Positions 7,970-15,107 are shown, counted from the first letter of the stretch. The stretch is 50,007 bases of DNA from Candidatus Wolfebacteria bacterium RIFOXYB1_FULL_54_12 (GCA_001793895.1 MGIT01000002.1:85520-135526); one strand, 5' to 3'. The notes: generated from the letters alone by a model not told the origin. Made by a program: numbers and translations.

Positions 7970-8578
7970 ATGAAACCGAAAAAACAGTATGCATATAGCG
8001 TGCCTTCGATCGGCGCGCAGGGGGTAACGGATAGTTGGGAAGAATGCAAGGCGATCGTGTCGGGAAAACGCGATGCGCGGTACAAGGGGTTTAAGACGCG
8101 ACAGGAGGCGGAGGCATGGTTGAACGCGGGAGCGCGCTATGAAGTAAAGGTAAAGAAGGAAAACATGCCGGGCATTTATTTCGATGCGGGCACGGGCCGG
8201 GGAAAAGGCGTCGAGATCAGTGTGACGGATGAAAACGGCGCGGACCTGTTGGCGAAGATCGTGGATAAGGAGTTTATCAACGAGCATGGCAAGCATTTGC
8301 TGTCTGCGGATAAAACGAACAATTACGGAGAATTGCTCGCGTGCAAACATGCGATAGAACTTGCGTTGCGGGAAGGAGTGAAGAATGTATTTGGCGACAG
8401 CAAGATCATCATCGATTATTGGTCAAAGGGCCGCATAAAGGTGGAGGGGATAGCGCCTGAAACGCGCGTACTTGCGTTTGAAGTGAAAAAACTACGCGAT
8501 GCGTTTGAGGCGAAAGGTGGTTCGGTGCATCGGGTATCCGGTGACGATAATCCTGCGGATCTTGGATTTCATCGATAA
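7970..8578 (+). CDS. Viroplasmin-RNase HI fusion protein
   Basis: A 202-residue protein with an N-terminal viroplasmin (caulimovirus VI) domain, residues about 5-50, including TDSWEECKAIVSGK and YKGFKTRQEAEAWL. An RNase H domain follows. Its catalytic acidic residues are visible as FDAGTG (Asp), NNYGELLACKHAIE (Glu), GDSKIIIDYW (Asp) and DDNPADLGFH (Asp). The enzyme should cut RNA in RNA-DNA hybrids, with the viroplasmin domain helping hybrid binding. A start at 7946 overlapping the NERD gene is possible; 7970 keeps the family's usual N-terminus. Confidence 0.9.
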   Translation: MKPKKQYAYSVPSIGAQGVTDSWEECKAIVSGKRDARYKGFKTRQEAEAWLNAGARYEVKVKKENMPGIYFDAGTGRGKGVEISVTDENGADLLAKIVDKEFINEHGKHLLSADKTNNYGELLACKHAIELALREGVKNVFGDSKIIIDYWSKGRIKVEGIAPETRVLAFEVKKLRDAFEAKGGSVHRVSGDDNPADLGFHR

Positions 8579-8608
8579 CGAAACATAGGGCGGGAATCAT
8601 CTTCGTGG

Positions 8609-8614
8609 TATACT
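8609..8614 (+). promoter_or_regulatory. -10 box upstream of DUF262 gene
   Basis: TATACT; the predicted leader to ATG 8657 is about 36 nt, with no clear SD. Confidence 0.45.
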
Positions 8615-8656
8615 AAGTGTATAGAATGTAACGCGCGCAGAGATACCAATCGGCTT

Positions 8657-9946
8657 ATGATATACAATACAAACCACTACACCATTGCCGACCTTTTTAG
8701 GGAGGGTGGAAATGTCCGCTATGTGATCCCTAAGTTCCAGCGGGAATATATTTGGTCCCGCGAAAACTGGCGGATATTGTTCGACGATATGCTGGAGGGT
8801 AACGGAGAAGGTAATTTTATCGGGTCGATCTTGTGTGTCAAAAACGAAACGCCGTCGATTCCGGAAGTGCAGGAGTTGGAGGTGGTGGATGGGCAGCAAC
8901 GGCTTGCGACCATCTCGCTGTTACTGTGCGCGCTATATGTGACCATTAAAGACAGGTCGGACAATAGATTTGCTGCGGTGGATGATCTGCTGAAGATCAT
9001 TAAGACGCGATTGGTACATGAGGGGGCGGGCTTGCAAATGAAGGTGGTTTTATCGCAACAGCATGGGAATCTCGCCGATTACGGGGCGCTTTTGGCGGAC
9101 CTTGGTTTGTTAAAAATGGGAGATGAGGTAAAGGGAAAAAAGGCGAGAAAGATATACAAGGCGTACGCGTATTTTCTTGATCGGCTCAAGGAATACGATG
9201 TGGACGGTTTAAGAAAACTGCTCTCTTGGGTGGATACTATTTTGGTGGTTATGATAGAGGTCAGTTCGCACGCGGATGCGTTTATGCTGTTTGAGGGGTT
9301 GAACGATCGCGGCGTACCGCTGGCGGCTGGCGACCTTATTAAGAACAAGATGCTGTCGGAGCTGGAGCGAAAGGGCATGAATATAGACGATGCATTTAAG
9401 GGGTGGAATATGTTTCTGGACAATATGATCAACCACACCGTGCAAGAGCGGTTTTTGCGCCAGTATTACAATGTGTTTCACTTGTTCCGTCACGAGTTAA
9501 AGATCGATGCGATAGAAAAAGCGACAAAGGCAAATTTGGTAAAGATATATGAATCGTTGATCTCGCGCGATGCAAAGCTGTTGTTCGATGAATTGGTTGC
9601 AAAGTCGGCGACATATCATGCGTTGATGAAAGGAGACGAAAAGCATCCGTTGTTCGGATCGCTATCGACCGAGCTGGAAGCGCTCGCCGATGCCAAGGCA
9701 TCGCCGGCATATATGGTACTGCTGTATCTCGCATCCGCAAATGTAAGCGATCGGGAATTTTACAAAAAGGTCATCGACGCGCTGATAAGCTACTTCAACA
9801 AAAGGAATCTGACGGATTATCACGAAGAAAAAGATGTAGACCTATTTTTTATGGATCTGATCAAAAAAATAGAGGAAGACAAGGCAAATCGGCTCAATGC
9901 GGACTATATTGCCGGCTATCTGACACACACGATCTATTTGAAGTAA
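8657..9946 (+). CDS. DUF262 (GmrS-like) domain protein without the C-terminal nuclease
   Basis: A 429-residue protein carrying the DUF262 ParB-like domain found in GmrSD type IV restriction enzymes and related defence proteins. Motifs are VIPKFQREYIWS (residues about 21-32), VVDGQQRLATISLLL (about 75-89) and FEGLNDRGVPLAAGDLIKNKML (about 210-230). GmrSD and SspE proteins usually continue into a DUF1524 HNH nuclease; here the C-terminus is helical and I see no His-Asn-His motif. It could be an effector acting with another protein, a regulator, or a reduced relic. The neighbours are nucleic-acid enzymes. Confidence 0.85.
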   Translation: MIYNTNHYTIADLFREGGNVRYVIPKFQREYIWSRENWRILFDDMLEGNGEGNFIGSILCVKNETPSIPEVQELEVVDGQQRLATISLLLCALYVTIKDRSDNRFAAVDDLLKIIKTRLVHEGAGLQMKVVLSQQHGNLADYGALLADLGLLKMGDEVKGKKARKIYKAYAYFLDRLKEYDVDGLRKLLSWVDTILVVMIEVSSHADAFMLFEGLNDRGVPLAAGDLIKNKMLSELERKGMNIDDAFKGWNMFLDNMINHTVQERFLRQYYNVFHLFRHELKIDAIEKATKANLVKIYESLISRDAKLLFDELVAKSATYHALMKGDEKHPLFGSLSTELEALADAKASPAYMVLLYLASANVSDREFYKKVIDALISYFNKRNLTDYHEEKDVDLFFMDLIKKIEEDKANRLNADYIAGYLTHTIYLK

Positions 9947-10236
9947 AGCTATCCGCGCATTATGTCTGCGAGCTTATAAAATAGGGCGCTTCCGCATCCT
10001 GTATTCTCAGTGCGAGCCTGTGAAAATGACGGATCAAATGGACGAAAGAAATTTGCTCAAAAACTGCGGTGTCTGAGCGGCGAACAGGAGCGAGTTCGCA
10101 GTTTTGTGCAAAATTTCAGAGTCCATTCCGTCATTTTTATTCGCTCGCGATTTTTGCCCTACTTTTACTAAAAAAGTAGGAAAGAGTGGATCCCCGCCTC
10201 CGCGGGGATGACGGCGACGGTGACCCGGCACGAAGG
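9947..10236. repeat. Gene-free, repeat-rich intergenic region
   Basis: No convincing gene. A hairpin with arms around CCTACTTTT...AAAAAGTAGG (10159-10180) may terminate the DUF262 transcript. At 10190-10209 is a perfect palindrome of the form ATCCCC-N8-GGGGAT followed by GACGG, which resembles the TGTCATTCCC repeats elsewhere in the window. A 69-codon minus-strand frame (10243-10034) overlaps these repeats and is judged spurious. Confidence 0.6.
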
Positions 10237-10265
10237 TTGACACCGAATACTATATATTGTATAGT
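10237..10265 (+). promoter_or_regulatory. Canonical promoter of DEAD-box helicase gene
   Basis: TTGACA (10237-10242), 17-bp spacer, TATAGT (10260-10265). The expected start near 10272 gives a leader of about 277 nt, in contrast to the leaderless genes around it. Confidence 0.75.
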
Positions 10266-10271
10266 GAATCG

Positions 10272-10548
10272 TCAGTTCAAATTAAATCAGGTCGGTCTCG
10301 AAAGACGCCGACGGATTCCTTATCGCCACCCGTACATACGGAGACCGTAGGCGAATGAACTTCTTGTCATGTTATTGCTATGTGATTCGAGTTACCATAA
10401 GGAATCGCACAACTGAAATGCACAATTTTGGCGAACTGCATCGTTGCCTTCCTCGTTTGCTCCCGCGGAGTAGTTTACTACACCTTGGTTGCAAGCCTCG
10501 TCGGCGCCTTGCATTTCATCCAAAATGGCGCGTTTCAAACAATAATGT
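10272..10548 (+). promoter_or_regulatory. Long structured 5' leader of DEAD-box helicase mRNA
   Basis: Two structured blocks are visible. Block 1: 10-bp arms 10314-10323 with 10397-10406, enclosing CGCC/GGCG (10324-10327 with 10350-10353) stacked on hairpin 10337-10341/10345-10349. Block 2: 9-bp arms 10414-10422 with 10510-10518, an inner hairpin GTAG/CTAC (10470-10473 with 10478-10481), and a competing or pseudoknotted pairing 10425-10431 with 10520-10526. No reading frame with an SD is seen inside. A cis-regulatory RNA is likely, and temperature control is one possibility. Block 2 may also be a copy of a dispersed structured repeat. Confidence 0.6.
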
Positions 10549-12063
10549 ATGACAACTAAAAAACCCACCGAGGGTTTTTACGGGCTCGGCATTGCGCCGA
10601 AATTGCTCGAGATCCTCGACAAGAAAAAATTCACCACACCGACCCCCATTCAGCATGAGGCTATTCCGGTCGCCATCGGCGGCAAGGATATGATCGGCAT
10701 TGCGCAGACGGGAACGGGTAAAACGCTTGCATTCGGTATTCCGATGATTCAGCGCCTTGCAAGCGGCAACAGTCAGGGCGTCATTTTGGTCCCGACGCGC
10801 GAACTTGCATTGCAGGTTGACGAACAGATACAGGCCATCGGCCGCGATCTCGGATTGTATACCGCAGTTCTGATCGGTGGAGCATCCATCGAAGTGCAGA
10901 AAAAAATGCTGCGCAGAAACCCGCACATTATCGTAGCAACGCCGGGTCGGTTCCTTGACCACATGAACCAGCGCACGCTCCGATTGGAAGGCGTGAACAT
11001 GTTGGTGCTCGACGAGGCGGATCGCATGCTCGACATGGGATTTGCGCCGCAGATCAACAAGATATTTGAGGCATTGCCGAAGGTGCGACAGACGCTGTTG
11101 TTTTCCGCAACCATGCCGGCGGATATCGTAAAGATAGCGCAAAAACACATGCAGTTGCCGGTACGCGTTGAAATGGCGCGCCCGGGTACTACGGCGGAAA
11201 ATGTCATTCAGGAAATGTTCATCGTTCGCAAGGATGATAAGGATCGTTTGCTGGAGGCCTTGCTTGGAACCTATCAGGGAACGGTGCTGGTATTTTCGCG
11301 CACGCGCCATGGCGCAACGAAGATCTGTCGCGCGATCAAGCGCATGGGGCATACTTCGGCCGAGATACACTCGAACCGATCGCTGTCTCAGCGAAAGGAG
11401 GCCTTGCTTGGCTTTAAGATAGGTAAATATCGCACATTGGTTGCAACCGATATCGCCGCACGCGGCATTGACGTAACGGGAATTGAATTGGTCATCAACT
11501 ACGACCTTCCGGATAGTCCGGAAGATTATGTGCACCGCATTGGGCGCACGGGCCGCGCAGGCGCAAAGGGCCGCGCGATATCGTTTGCGGCACCGGACCA
11601 GCGGTTCAAGGTGCGCATCATTGAGCGCTTGGTTCAGTCACAGATCCCTTCATTACAGCTTCCGGAATTGCCGCCGCATCGCGAGCCCGCATTTCGTGAA
11701 GAGGAAGAAGATAGTCGGGAATCCCGCGGTAGCCGTTTTGGCGGACAGCGGGGAGGAGCTCGCCGTCCGTTTGGGCGAAGCAACGAGCGAGGCGAAGGTT
11801 TCGCGCCGCGAAGGCCGATGCTTGAAACGCGAGCCCCGCATGCAGGCACAGCGCCTGCACGAAGGTCCGCGGCAACACCGACAGCTTCTGCCGCAATGGG
11901 AGAACGATCACCGCGGGAACGCGTGATCGCATCCGGAAATCGCGAAGATCGACGCAAGTCGGTCCAGCGTGGTCCGGCCAAAAAAAGCGATCGGGGAGGT
12001 TCTTCTCATGGACGCATGTTCGGGAAGAAGCCGCGCAAGAGCGCAGGTAAATCTGAACGATAA
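10549..12063 (+). CDS. DEAD-box ATP-dependent RNA helicase (RhlE-like)
   Basis: A 504-residue helicase of superfamily 2. Visible motifs are TPTPIQHEAIP (Q motif), AQTGTGKT (residues 52-59), PTRELALQ, TPGR, DEAD in VLDEADRMLDMGF (about 153-158), SAT, ARGIDV and HRIGRTGRAG. The core ends near residue 370. The rest is a basic Arg/Gly/Ser-rich tail (RGSRFGGQRGGARRPFGRSN) typical of RhlE/CsdA-like proteins that act on structured rRNA and mRNA. It has no SD and starts at ATG 10549; an ATG at 10545 is out of frame. Family role: ribosome assembly and mRNA unwinding, often important in the cold. Confidence 0.95.
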   Translation: MTTKKPTEGFYGLGIAPKLLEILDKKKFTTPTPIQHEAIPVAIGGKDMIGIAQTGTGKTLAFGIPMIQRLASGNSQGVILVPTRELALQVDEQIQAIGRDLGLYTAVLIGGASIEVQKKMLRRNPHIIVATPGRFLDHMNQRTLRLEGVNMLVLDEADRMLDMGFAPQINKIFEALPKVRQTLLFSATMPADIVKIAQKHMQLPVRVEMARPGTTAENVIQEMFIVRKDDKDRLLEALLGTYQGTVLVFSRTRHGATKICRAIKRMGHTSAEIHSNRSLSQRKEALLGFKIGKYRTLVATDIAARGIDVTGIELVINYDLPDSPEDYVHRIGRTGRAGAKGRAISFAAPDQRFKVRIIERLVQSQIPSLQLPELPPHREPAFREEEEDSRESRGSRFGGQRGGARRPFGRSNERGEGFAPRRPMLETRAPHAGTAPARRSAATPTASAAMGERSPRERVIASGNREDRRKSVQRGPAKKSDRGGSSHGRMFGKKPRKSAGKSER

Positions 12064-12079
12064 GAATTATCTAAATAAT

Positions 12080-12147
12080 TCTTGGAATCGGGTCGCTCGC
12101 GCTACATGCAAATGCAATTTTCATGTAGCTACTTCGCTACCGATTCT
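12080..12147 (+). other. Imperfect hairpin downstream of helicase gene
   Basis: GAATCGG near 12086 pairs with CCGATTC near 12140, and CTACATG pairs with CATGTAG inside it. A smaller hairpin, AGAATTAT-CTAA-ATAATTCT, precedes it. It could protect the mRNA 3' end. Confidence 0.45.
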
Positions 12148-12150
12148 AAA

Positions 12151-12182
12151 CACAAAAAACGGAACGCGTTCCGTTTTTTGTG
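12151..12182 (+). terminator. Intrinsic terminator of helicase gene
   Basis: A perfect 32-base palindrome centred on CGCG (arms 12151-12166 and 12167-12182) that ends in a T6 run. Confidence 0.85.
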
Positions 12183-12206
12183 TGGCGCGACTGAATCGAA
12201 AAGGAG

Positions 12207-12307
12207 TACGTATGCAAAACACCTCCGGAGAGGTGCTCTGCATACGTAGCAGCTCGAAACCTTCTACTCGTCTTACGACTTGCAAACTGCCTTTTTGCTG
12301 CTACGTA
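12207..12307 (+). promoter_or_regulatory. Mutually exclusive hairpins (switch-like element)
   Basis: Segment 12207-12216 pairs perfectly (10 bp) with 12239-12248, enclosing a second hairpin CACCTC/GAGGTG (12220-12225 with 12230-12235). Segment 12243-12253 pairs perfectly (11 bp) with 12297-12307. The middle strand 12243-12248 is needed by both, so the two structures exclude each other. The first covers the ATG at 12212. Confidence 0.5.
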
Positions 12308-12310
12308 TAA
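12212..12310 (+). CDS. Possible SD-led small peptide overlapping hairpins
   Basis: A 32-codon frame begins at ATG 12212, five bases after AAAAGGAG (12199-12206), one of the few good SD sites in the window. It encodes a peptide starting MQNTSGEVLC and ending CKLPFCCYV, with four Cys. The frame coincides with the alternative hairpins 12207-12307, and a terminator lies just upstream, with no clear promoter between. It may be a regulated leader peptide, or chance coding over a structured repeat. No family is recognised. Confidence 0.3.
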   Translation: MQNTSGEVLCIRSSSKPSTRLTTCKLPFCCYV

Positions 12311-12391
12311 ATATATTCGCATAGGGCAAAATGAAAGTCAATAGGTTGCATGGAGGTATGGATATGTGAAAGGGAGTTATTGGGAATATGC

Positions 12392-12397
12392 TACAAT
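12392..12397 (+). promoter_or_regulatory. Extended -10 promoter of SdpI-like gene
   Basis: TGC-TACAAT, with the hexamer at 12392-12397. Eight bases follow to ATG 12406, so the mRNA should be nearly leaderless. Confidence 0.6.
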
Positions 12398-12405
12398 AGA
12401 GGCAT

Positions 12406-13044
12406 ATGAAAACGATCAAGGGGACAATTGCATGGATCGTGATCGGGCTCACATGGGTAACTGCAATCGTATTGTACGATGGGATGCCGGCCCGCATGGC
12501 AACGCATTGGAATGCGTCCGGTGTTGCGGACGGGTATGCAGGGAAGGTATTTGCATTGTTTTTGATTCCCGCGATCATGCTGCTTCTGCAGGGGTTATTC
12601 GTGCTGATTCCGAAGATCGATCCGTTGCGGAAAAATATCGAAGCATTCAGGAGCCAATTAGAAGGGTTTGCGTTGCTGTTATCCGCATTCATGGCGTATG
12701 TGTTTGCGTTGACAATGCTATGGAGTAAGGGAAGCGTATTTTCGATGACCGTTGCGCTTATGCCCGCACTTGCCATTATGTTTTACGGTATAGGCTCATT
12801 GCTTAAAGGAATCAAACGCAATTGGTTTGTTGGAATCCGTACGCCGTGGACGATGAGCAGTGATGTGGTATGGGACAAGACGCATGCGTTGGGGAGTAGA
12901 TTGCTCAAGTTGTCGGGGGTGGTCATATTGGCAGGGGTGGCGCTCCCGCAATATGCGATATGGTTTATGGTGGGGCCTATACTGACAAGTACGCTGGTGA
13001 CCGTGGTCTATTCGTATAAGGTGTTCAAAAAAGAAAACAAATAA
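12406..13044 (+). CDS. SdpI/DUF1648 family membrane protein
   Basis: A 212-residue protein with about six transmembrane helices. The N-terminal half has the DUF1648 signature (MPARMATHWNASGVADGYAGK), and the C-terminal half has the SdpI signature (RNWFVGIRTPWTMSSDVVWDKTH). In Bacillus, SdpI is the immunity membrane protein against the SdpC toxin and also signals to SdpR. No SdpC- or SdpR-like gene is next to it here. Related proteins occur widely without the toxin, so the role may be envelope homeostasis or resistance to others' toxins. Confidence 0.88.
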   Translation: MKTIKGTIAWIVIGLTWVTAIVLYDGMPARMATHWNASGVADGYAGKVFALFLIPAIMLLLQGLFVLIPKIDPLRKNIEAFRSQLEGFALLLSAFMAYVFALTMLWSKGSVFSMTVALMPALAIMFYGIGSLLKGIKRNWFVGIRTPWTMSSDVVWDKTHALGSRLLKLSGVVILAGVALPQYAIWFMVGPILTSTLVTVVYSYKVFKKENK

Positions 13045-13069
13045 CACCGGCAAAGGCCGGTGTTATTTG
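13038..13069. terminator. Bidirectional terminator overlapping two stop codons
   Basis: Stem 13038-13051 with about 13055-13069 (AATAACACCGGC...GCCGGTGTTATT). The stop codons of both convergent genes lie inside the stem. Confidence 0.88.
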
Positions 13070-13629
13070 TTTCGAATGCTGAATATGCATCCGCAATAAT
13101 TTTGATGATAAAAGCCGTGCTCTTTTGCAAGCGCGCGCGTCTTTGCCCACATGTCTTTTTTGGGTTCGCCAAAGTCGGCCATGGTAAGAAAGGTAAGCCC
13201 GAGCTTGTTTGCGATATCCGTACCGATGACTCCGATGATATCCTCGTTTTTATACGGACTCGCGGCCAGTGTGGTGGTGAAATGCGTTGCGCCTTTTGCA
13301 AGCGCAAGTTCGCCGGTTTTAGCAAGACGCAAGCGGAAACAAAGCGGACATCGTTTTCCACCCTCGGGTTCGCCTTCAAAACCCGCGATCGTTTTATGCC
13401 AGTTTTGCGTATCGTATGCGCCTTCGATGAACTCCGAGCCATAGAGGGACGCAAGTTTGACCACCGAATCCCTGCGGCGTTCATATTCTTCCTGCGGATG
13501 AATATTGGGATTGTAGTAGTAATAAACGATCGTAAACCGGTCTTTGAACAGTTCGGAAAGATAAGCTCCGCAAATGGCGCAACAGATATGAAGGACCAAT
13601 GTTGGTTTTGGTTCAGTCGCAGTGTTCAT
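13063..13629 (-). CDS. queH: Epoxyqueuosine reductase QueH
   Basis: A 188-residue QueH (formerly DUF208), which reduces epoxyqueuosine to queuosine in the anticodon of certain tRNAs. Family motifs are HICCAICGAY (residues 14-23), YYYNPNIHPQEEYERR, GGKRCPLCFRLRL and YCGCIFS. The conserved Cys residues would hold a [4Fe-4S] cluster and a neighbouring metal. It is the non-homologous alternative to QueG. No other queuosine gene is in the window, suggesting salvage or distant genes. Confidence 0.95.
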   Translation of the reverse strand: MNTATEPKPTLVLHICCAICGAYLSELFKDRFTIVYYYYNPNIHPQEEYERRRDSVVKLASLYGSEFIEGAYDTQNWHKTIAGFEGEPEGGKRCPLCFRLRLAKTGELALAKGATHFTTTLAASPYKNEDIIGVIGTDIANKLGLTFLTMADFGEPKKDMWAKTRALAKEHGFYHQNYCGCIFSIRNK

Positions 13630-13636
13630 TGGGGAA

Positions 13637-13665
13637 ATCGTAAGGGATTATGCCAAGTCTGTCAA
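13637..13665 (-). promoter_or_regulatory. Promoter of queH
   Basis: On the minus strand: TTGACA (13665-13660), 17-bp spacer, TACGAT (13642-13637). Seven bases remain to ATG 13629, so the mRNA should be leaderless. Confidence 0.6.
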
Positions 13666-13676
13666 AAGCGGGCTTG

Positions 13677-13711
13677 CCCCACACCAACTTGCGAAGCATT
13701 TTGGTGTGGGG
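13677..13711. promoter_or_regulatory. Inverted repeat just upstream of a -10 box (possible operator)
   Basis: Perfect 11-bp arms (13677-13687 and 13701-13711, CCCCACACCAA / TTGGTGTGGGG). The right arm ends two bases before TATACT (13713-13718), covering the -35 and spacer of the next gene. No T run follows, so a terminator is unlikely. Confidence 0.45.
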
Positions 13712-13712
13712 G

Positions 13713-13718
13713 TATACT
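13713..13718 (+). promoter_or_regulatory. -10 box of poly-gamma-glutamate hydrolase-like gene
   Basis: TATACT six bases before ATG 13725; predicts a leaderless mRNA. Confidence 0.6.
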
Positions 13719-13724
13719 GTAGTC

Positions 13725-14312
13725 ATGATAGATGTGTATTCGAAATTCGATGATCTTGCGGCGCGCATGGTCGAGGGAAAGGATTACCGGATCGTGGCGC
13801 AAAAAAGAAACAGCCCGTATCTGATCATGGCGATACATGGAGGGCTCATAGAGCCGTTCACCTCCGATATCGCGACCGCTCTTGCGGGCGAGGAATACGA
13901 CCTCTATGTCTTTGAAGGCATGCGAAAGGAAAGAAATGGAGAATTGCATATCGCAAGCGAATATTTCGATGAGCCGCAGGCAAAAGATATGATCCGGGTT
14001 GCCGAAACGGTGGTTTGCATCCATGGGCACCACGATGCGGAGCATGAGTTTGTGATGATTGGCGGGTTGGATGAAAGACTTGCGGAGAAGATGCGGACAC
14101 ACTTATCCGAGATCGACATAGTAACGCGGGCGTTTGACGGACGGCTCGTCCCGGAGAGTCGGAATAATATCTGCAATCAGGGTATGTCGGGCGGAGGCAT
14201 TGAAATAATGATCAGTAGAAAATTAAGGGATGCGCTACGCGAAGACGCGGGGTTATATAGATTATTCATCAACGCGATGAAGCATGCGATCGCGGCACAT
14301 AAGAACGACTAA
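13725..14312 (+). CDS. Poly-gamma-glutamate hydrolase family protein
   Basis: A 195-residue protein resembling the phage poly-gamma-glutamate hydrolase family (PghP/YmaC/YjqB type, DUF867). MAIHGGLIEPFTSDIATALAG and YDLYVFEGMRKE match the conserved block with His and Glu zinc ligands; CIHGHH gives a further His. Known members are zinc peptidases that cleave the gamma-glutamyl polymer of capsules. There is no signal peptide, so it acts inside the cell or is released by another route. The start 13725 fits the -10 box; 13650 would precede it. A membrane-anchored gene follows four bases downstream. Confidence 0.82.
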   Translation: MIDVYSKFDDLAARMVEGKDYRIVAQKRNSPYLIMAIHGGLIEPFTSDIATALAGEEYDLYVFEGMRKERNGELHIASEYFDEPQAKDMIRVAETVVCIHGHHDAEHEFVMIGGLDERLAEKMRTHLSEIDIVTRAFDGRLVPESRNNICNQGMSGGGIEIMISRKLRDALREDAGLYRLFINAMKHAIAAHKND

Positions 14313-14316
14313 GGAT

Positions 14317-14778
14317 ATGAAGATACAATGGAACAAGGTCACGTGGTATTCGACGGTTGCGGCAGTACTGCTGGGTATCGGCATTTTTGCGCTGGGTACG
14401 TACATTGGTTCGCTGTATGAACGCGGACGCGCTGCAATGGAAATCGTGGAAGGGTTAAAGATCGATCGCAAGCCCATTGTGGAGCACGCAACGGAGGATA
14501 TCGCGCCGACCGCTTTGTTCATGCAAGAGGGAAATATAAAGAACATGGCGACGGGTGAAATCGAGGAAGACGATTGGATGTTGATCTACGATCAGCCGGG
14601 CGCTCCGGCGTTGACGAGAAAGCTCATATTCACGACGGAAAGCAGATGCGTGGTCGAGAAGGGGATCCCGTTGTTCTGCAATACGGCTAATTTTGAACAA
14701 GGGGAGCGCGTAGTGATCATGGGCGCTCCCGATGTGGACGGTGCGATCGTTGTTGATCGATTAGAGTCGGTGCACTAA
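14317..14778 (+). CDS. Membrane-anchored hypothetical protein
   Basis: A 153-residue protein with one N-terminal transmembrane helix (TVAAVLLGIGIFALGTYIGS, about residues 11-30) and a soluble domain outside or at the membrane face. I do not recognise a family. Two Cys (about residues 111 and 120, CVVEKGIPLFC) might form a disulfide. The C-terminal portion (FEQGERVVIMGAPDVDGAIVVDRLESV) reads like an OB or beta-barrel strand pattern. It is probably co-transcribed with the preceding hydrolase-like gene. Confidence 0.65.
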   Translation: MKIQWNKVTWYSTVAAVLLGIGIFALGTYIGSLYERGRAAMEIVEGLKIDRKPIVEHATEDIAPTALFMQEGNIKNMATGEIEEDDWMLIYDQPGAPALTRKLIFTTESRCVVEKGIPLFCNTANFEQGERVVIMGAPDVDGAIVVDRLESVH

Positions 14779-14812
14779 GGAGTAGTAGGGGAAATATCTT
14801 TGGCTACAAGCT

Positions 14813-15029
14813 TGAATTCAACCCTGAATTGCAACAGTGTGTCATTCCCGAACGCGGGCCCCGTGTCGTGGCACGGGGTAAACTCCGGCGGGAATCCATT
14901 TCAATCTTGTGCGGCACGCACGATAGAATAATTTTACATGCGCGTGCCGCGCGGAAGTGGAAGTGGATTCCGGCTCGGAGGCCGGAATGACAATCCAACT
15001 GCGCGTGTTGCGATTCAGGTTAGAATTCA
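14813..15029. repeat. Inverted-repeat element with nested palindromes (MITE-like)
   Basis: The ends are inverted repeats: TGAATTCAACCCTGAATTGC on the left (from 14813) and its near-complement at 15006-15029 (GCGATTCAGGTTAGAATTCA). Inside, TGTCATTCCC (from 14839) faces GGAATGACA (14983-14991), with further GC-rich palindromes. A degenerate relative lies at 694-816. No coding potential is seen. Confidence 0.6.
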
Positions 15030-15039
15030 GCAAGCGGTA

Positions 15040-15068
15040 TTGTCAAATTATATGGATTATGCTATTAT
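15040..15068 (+). promoter_or_regulatory. Promoter of ABC-F gene
   Basis: TTGTCA (15040-15045), 17-bp spacer, TATTAT (15063-15068). Transcription should start near 15075, after the ATG at 15069. Confidence 0.6.
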
Positions 15069-15107
15069 ATGGCCATAAGTACGGCACGGGCCGATTTTTT
15101 TAACACC

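Noticed and set aside
10034-10243. A 69-codon minus-strand frame with an Arg-rich start
   Set aside because: It runs through the ATCCCC-N8-GGGGAT palindrome and other repeat sequence, has no promoter or SD, and its product resembles no domain. It is best explained as repeat translation.
10516-11535. A 339-codon minus-strand frame over the helicase gene
   Set aside because: Antisense to all conserved DEAD-box motifs. No start signal.
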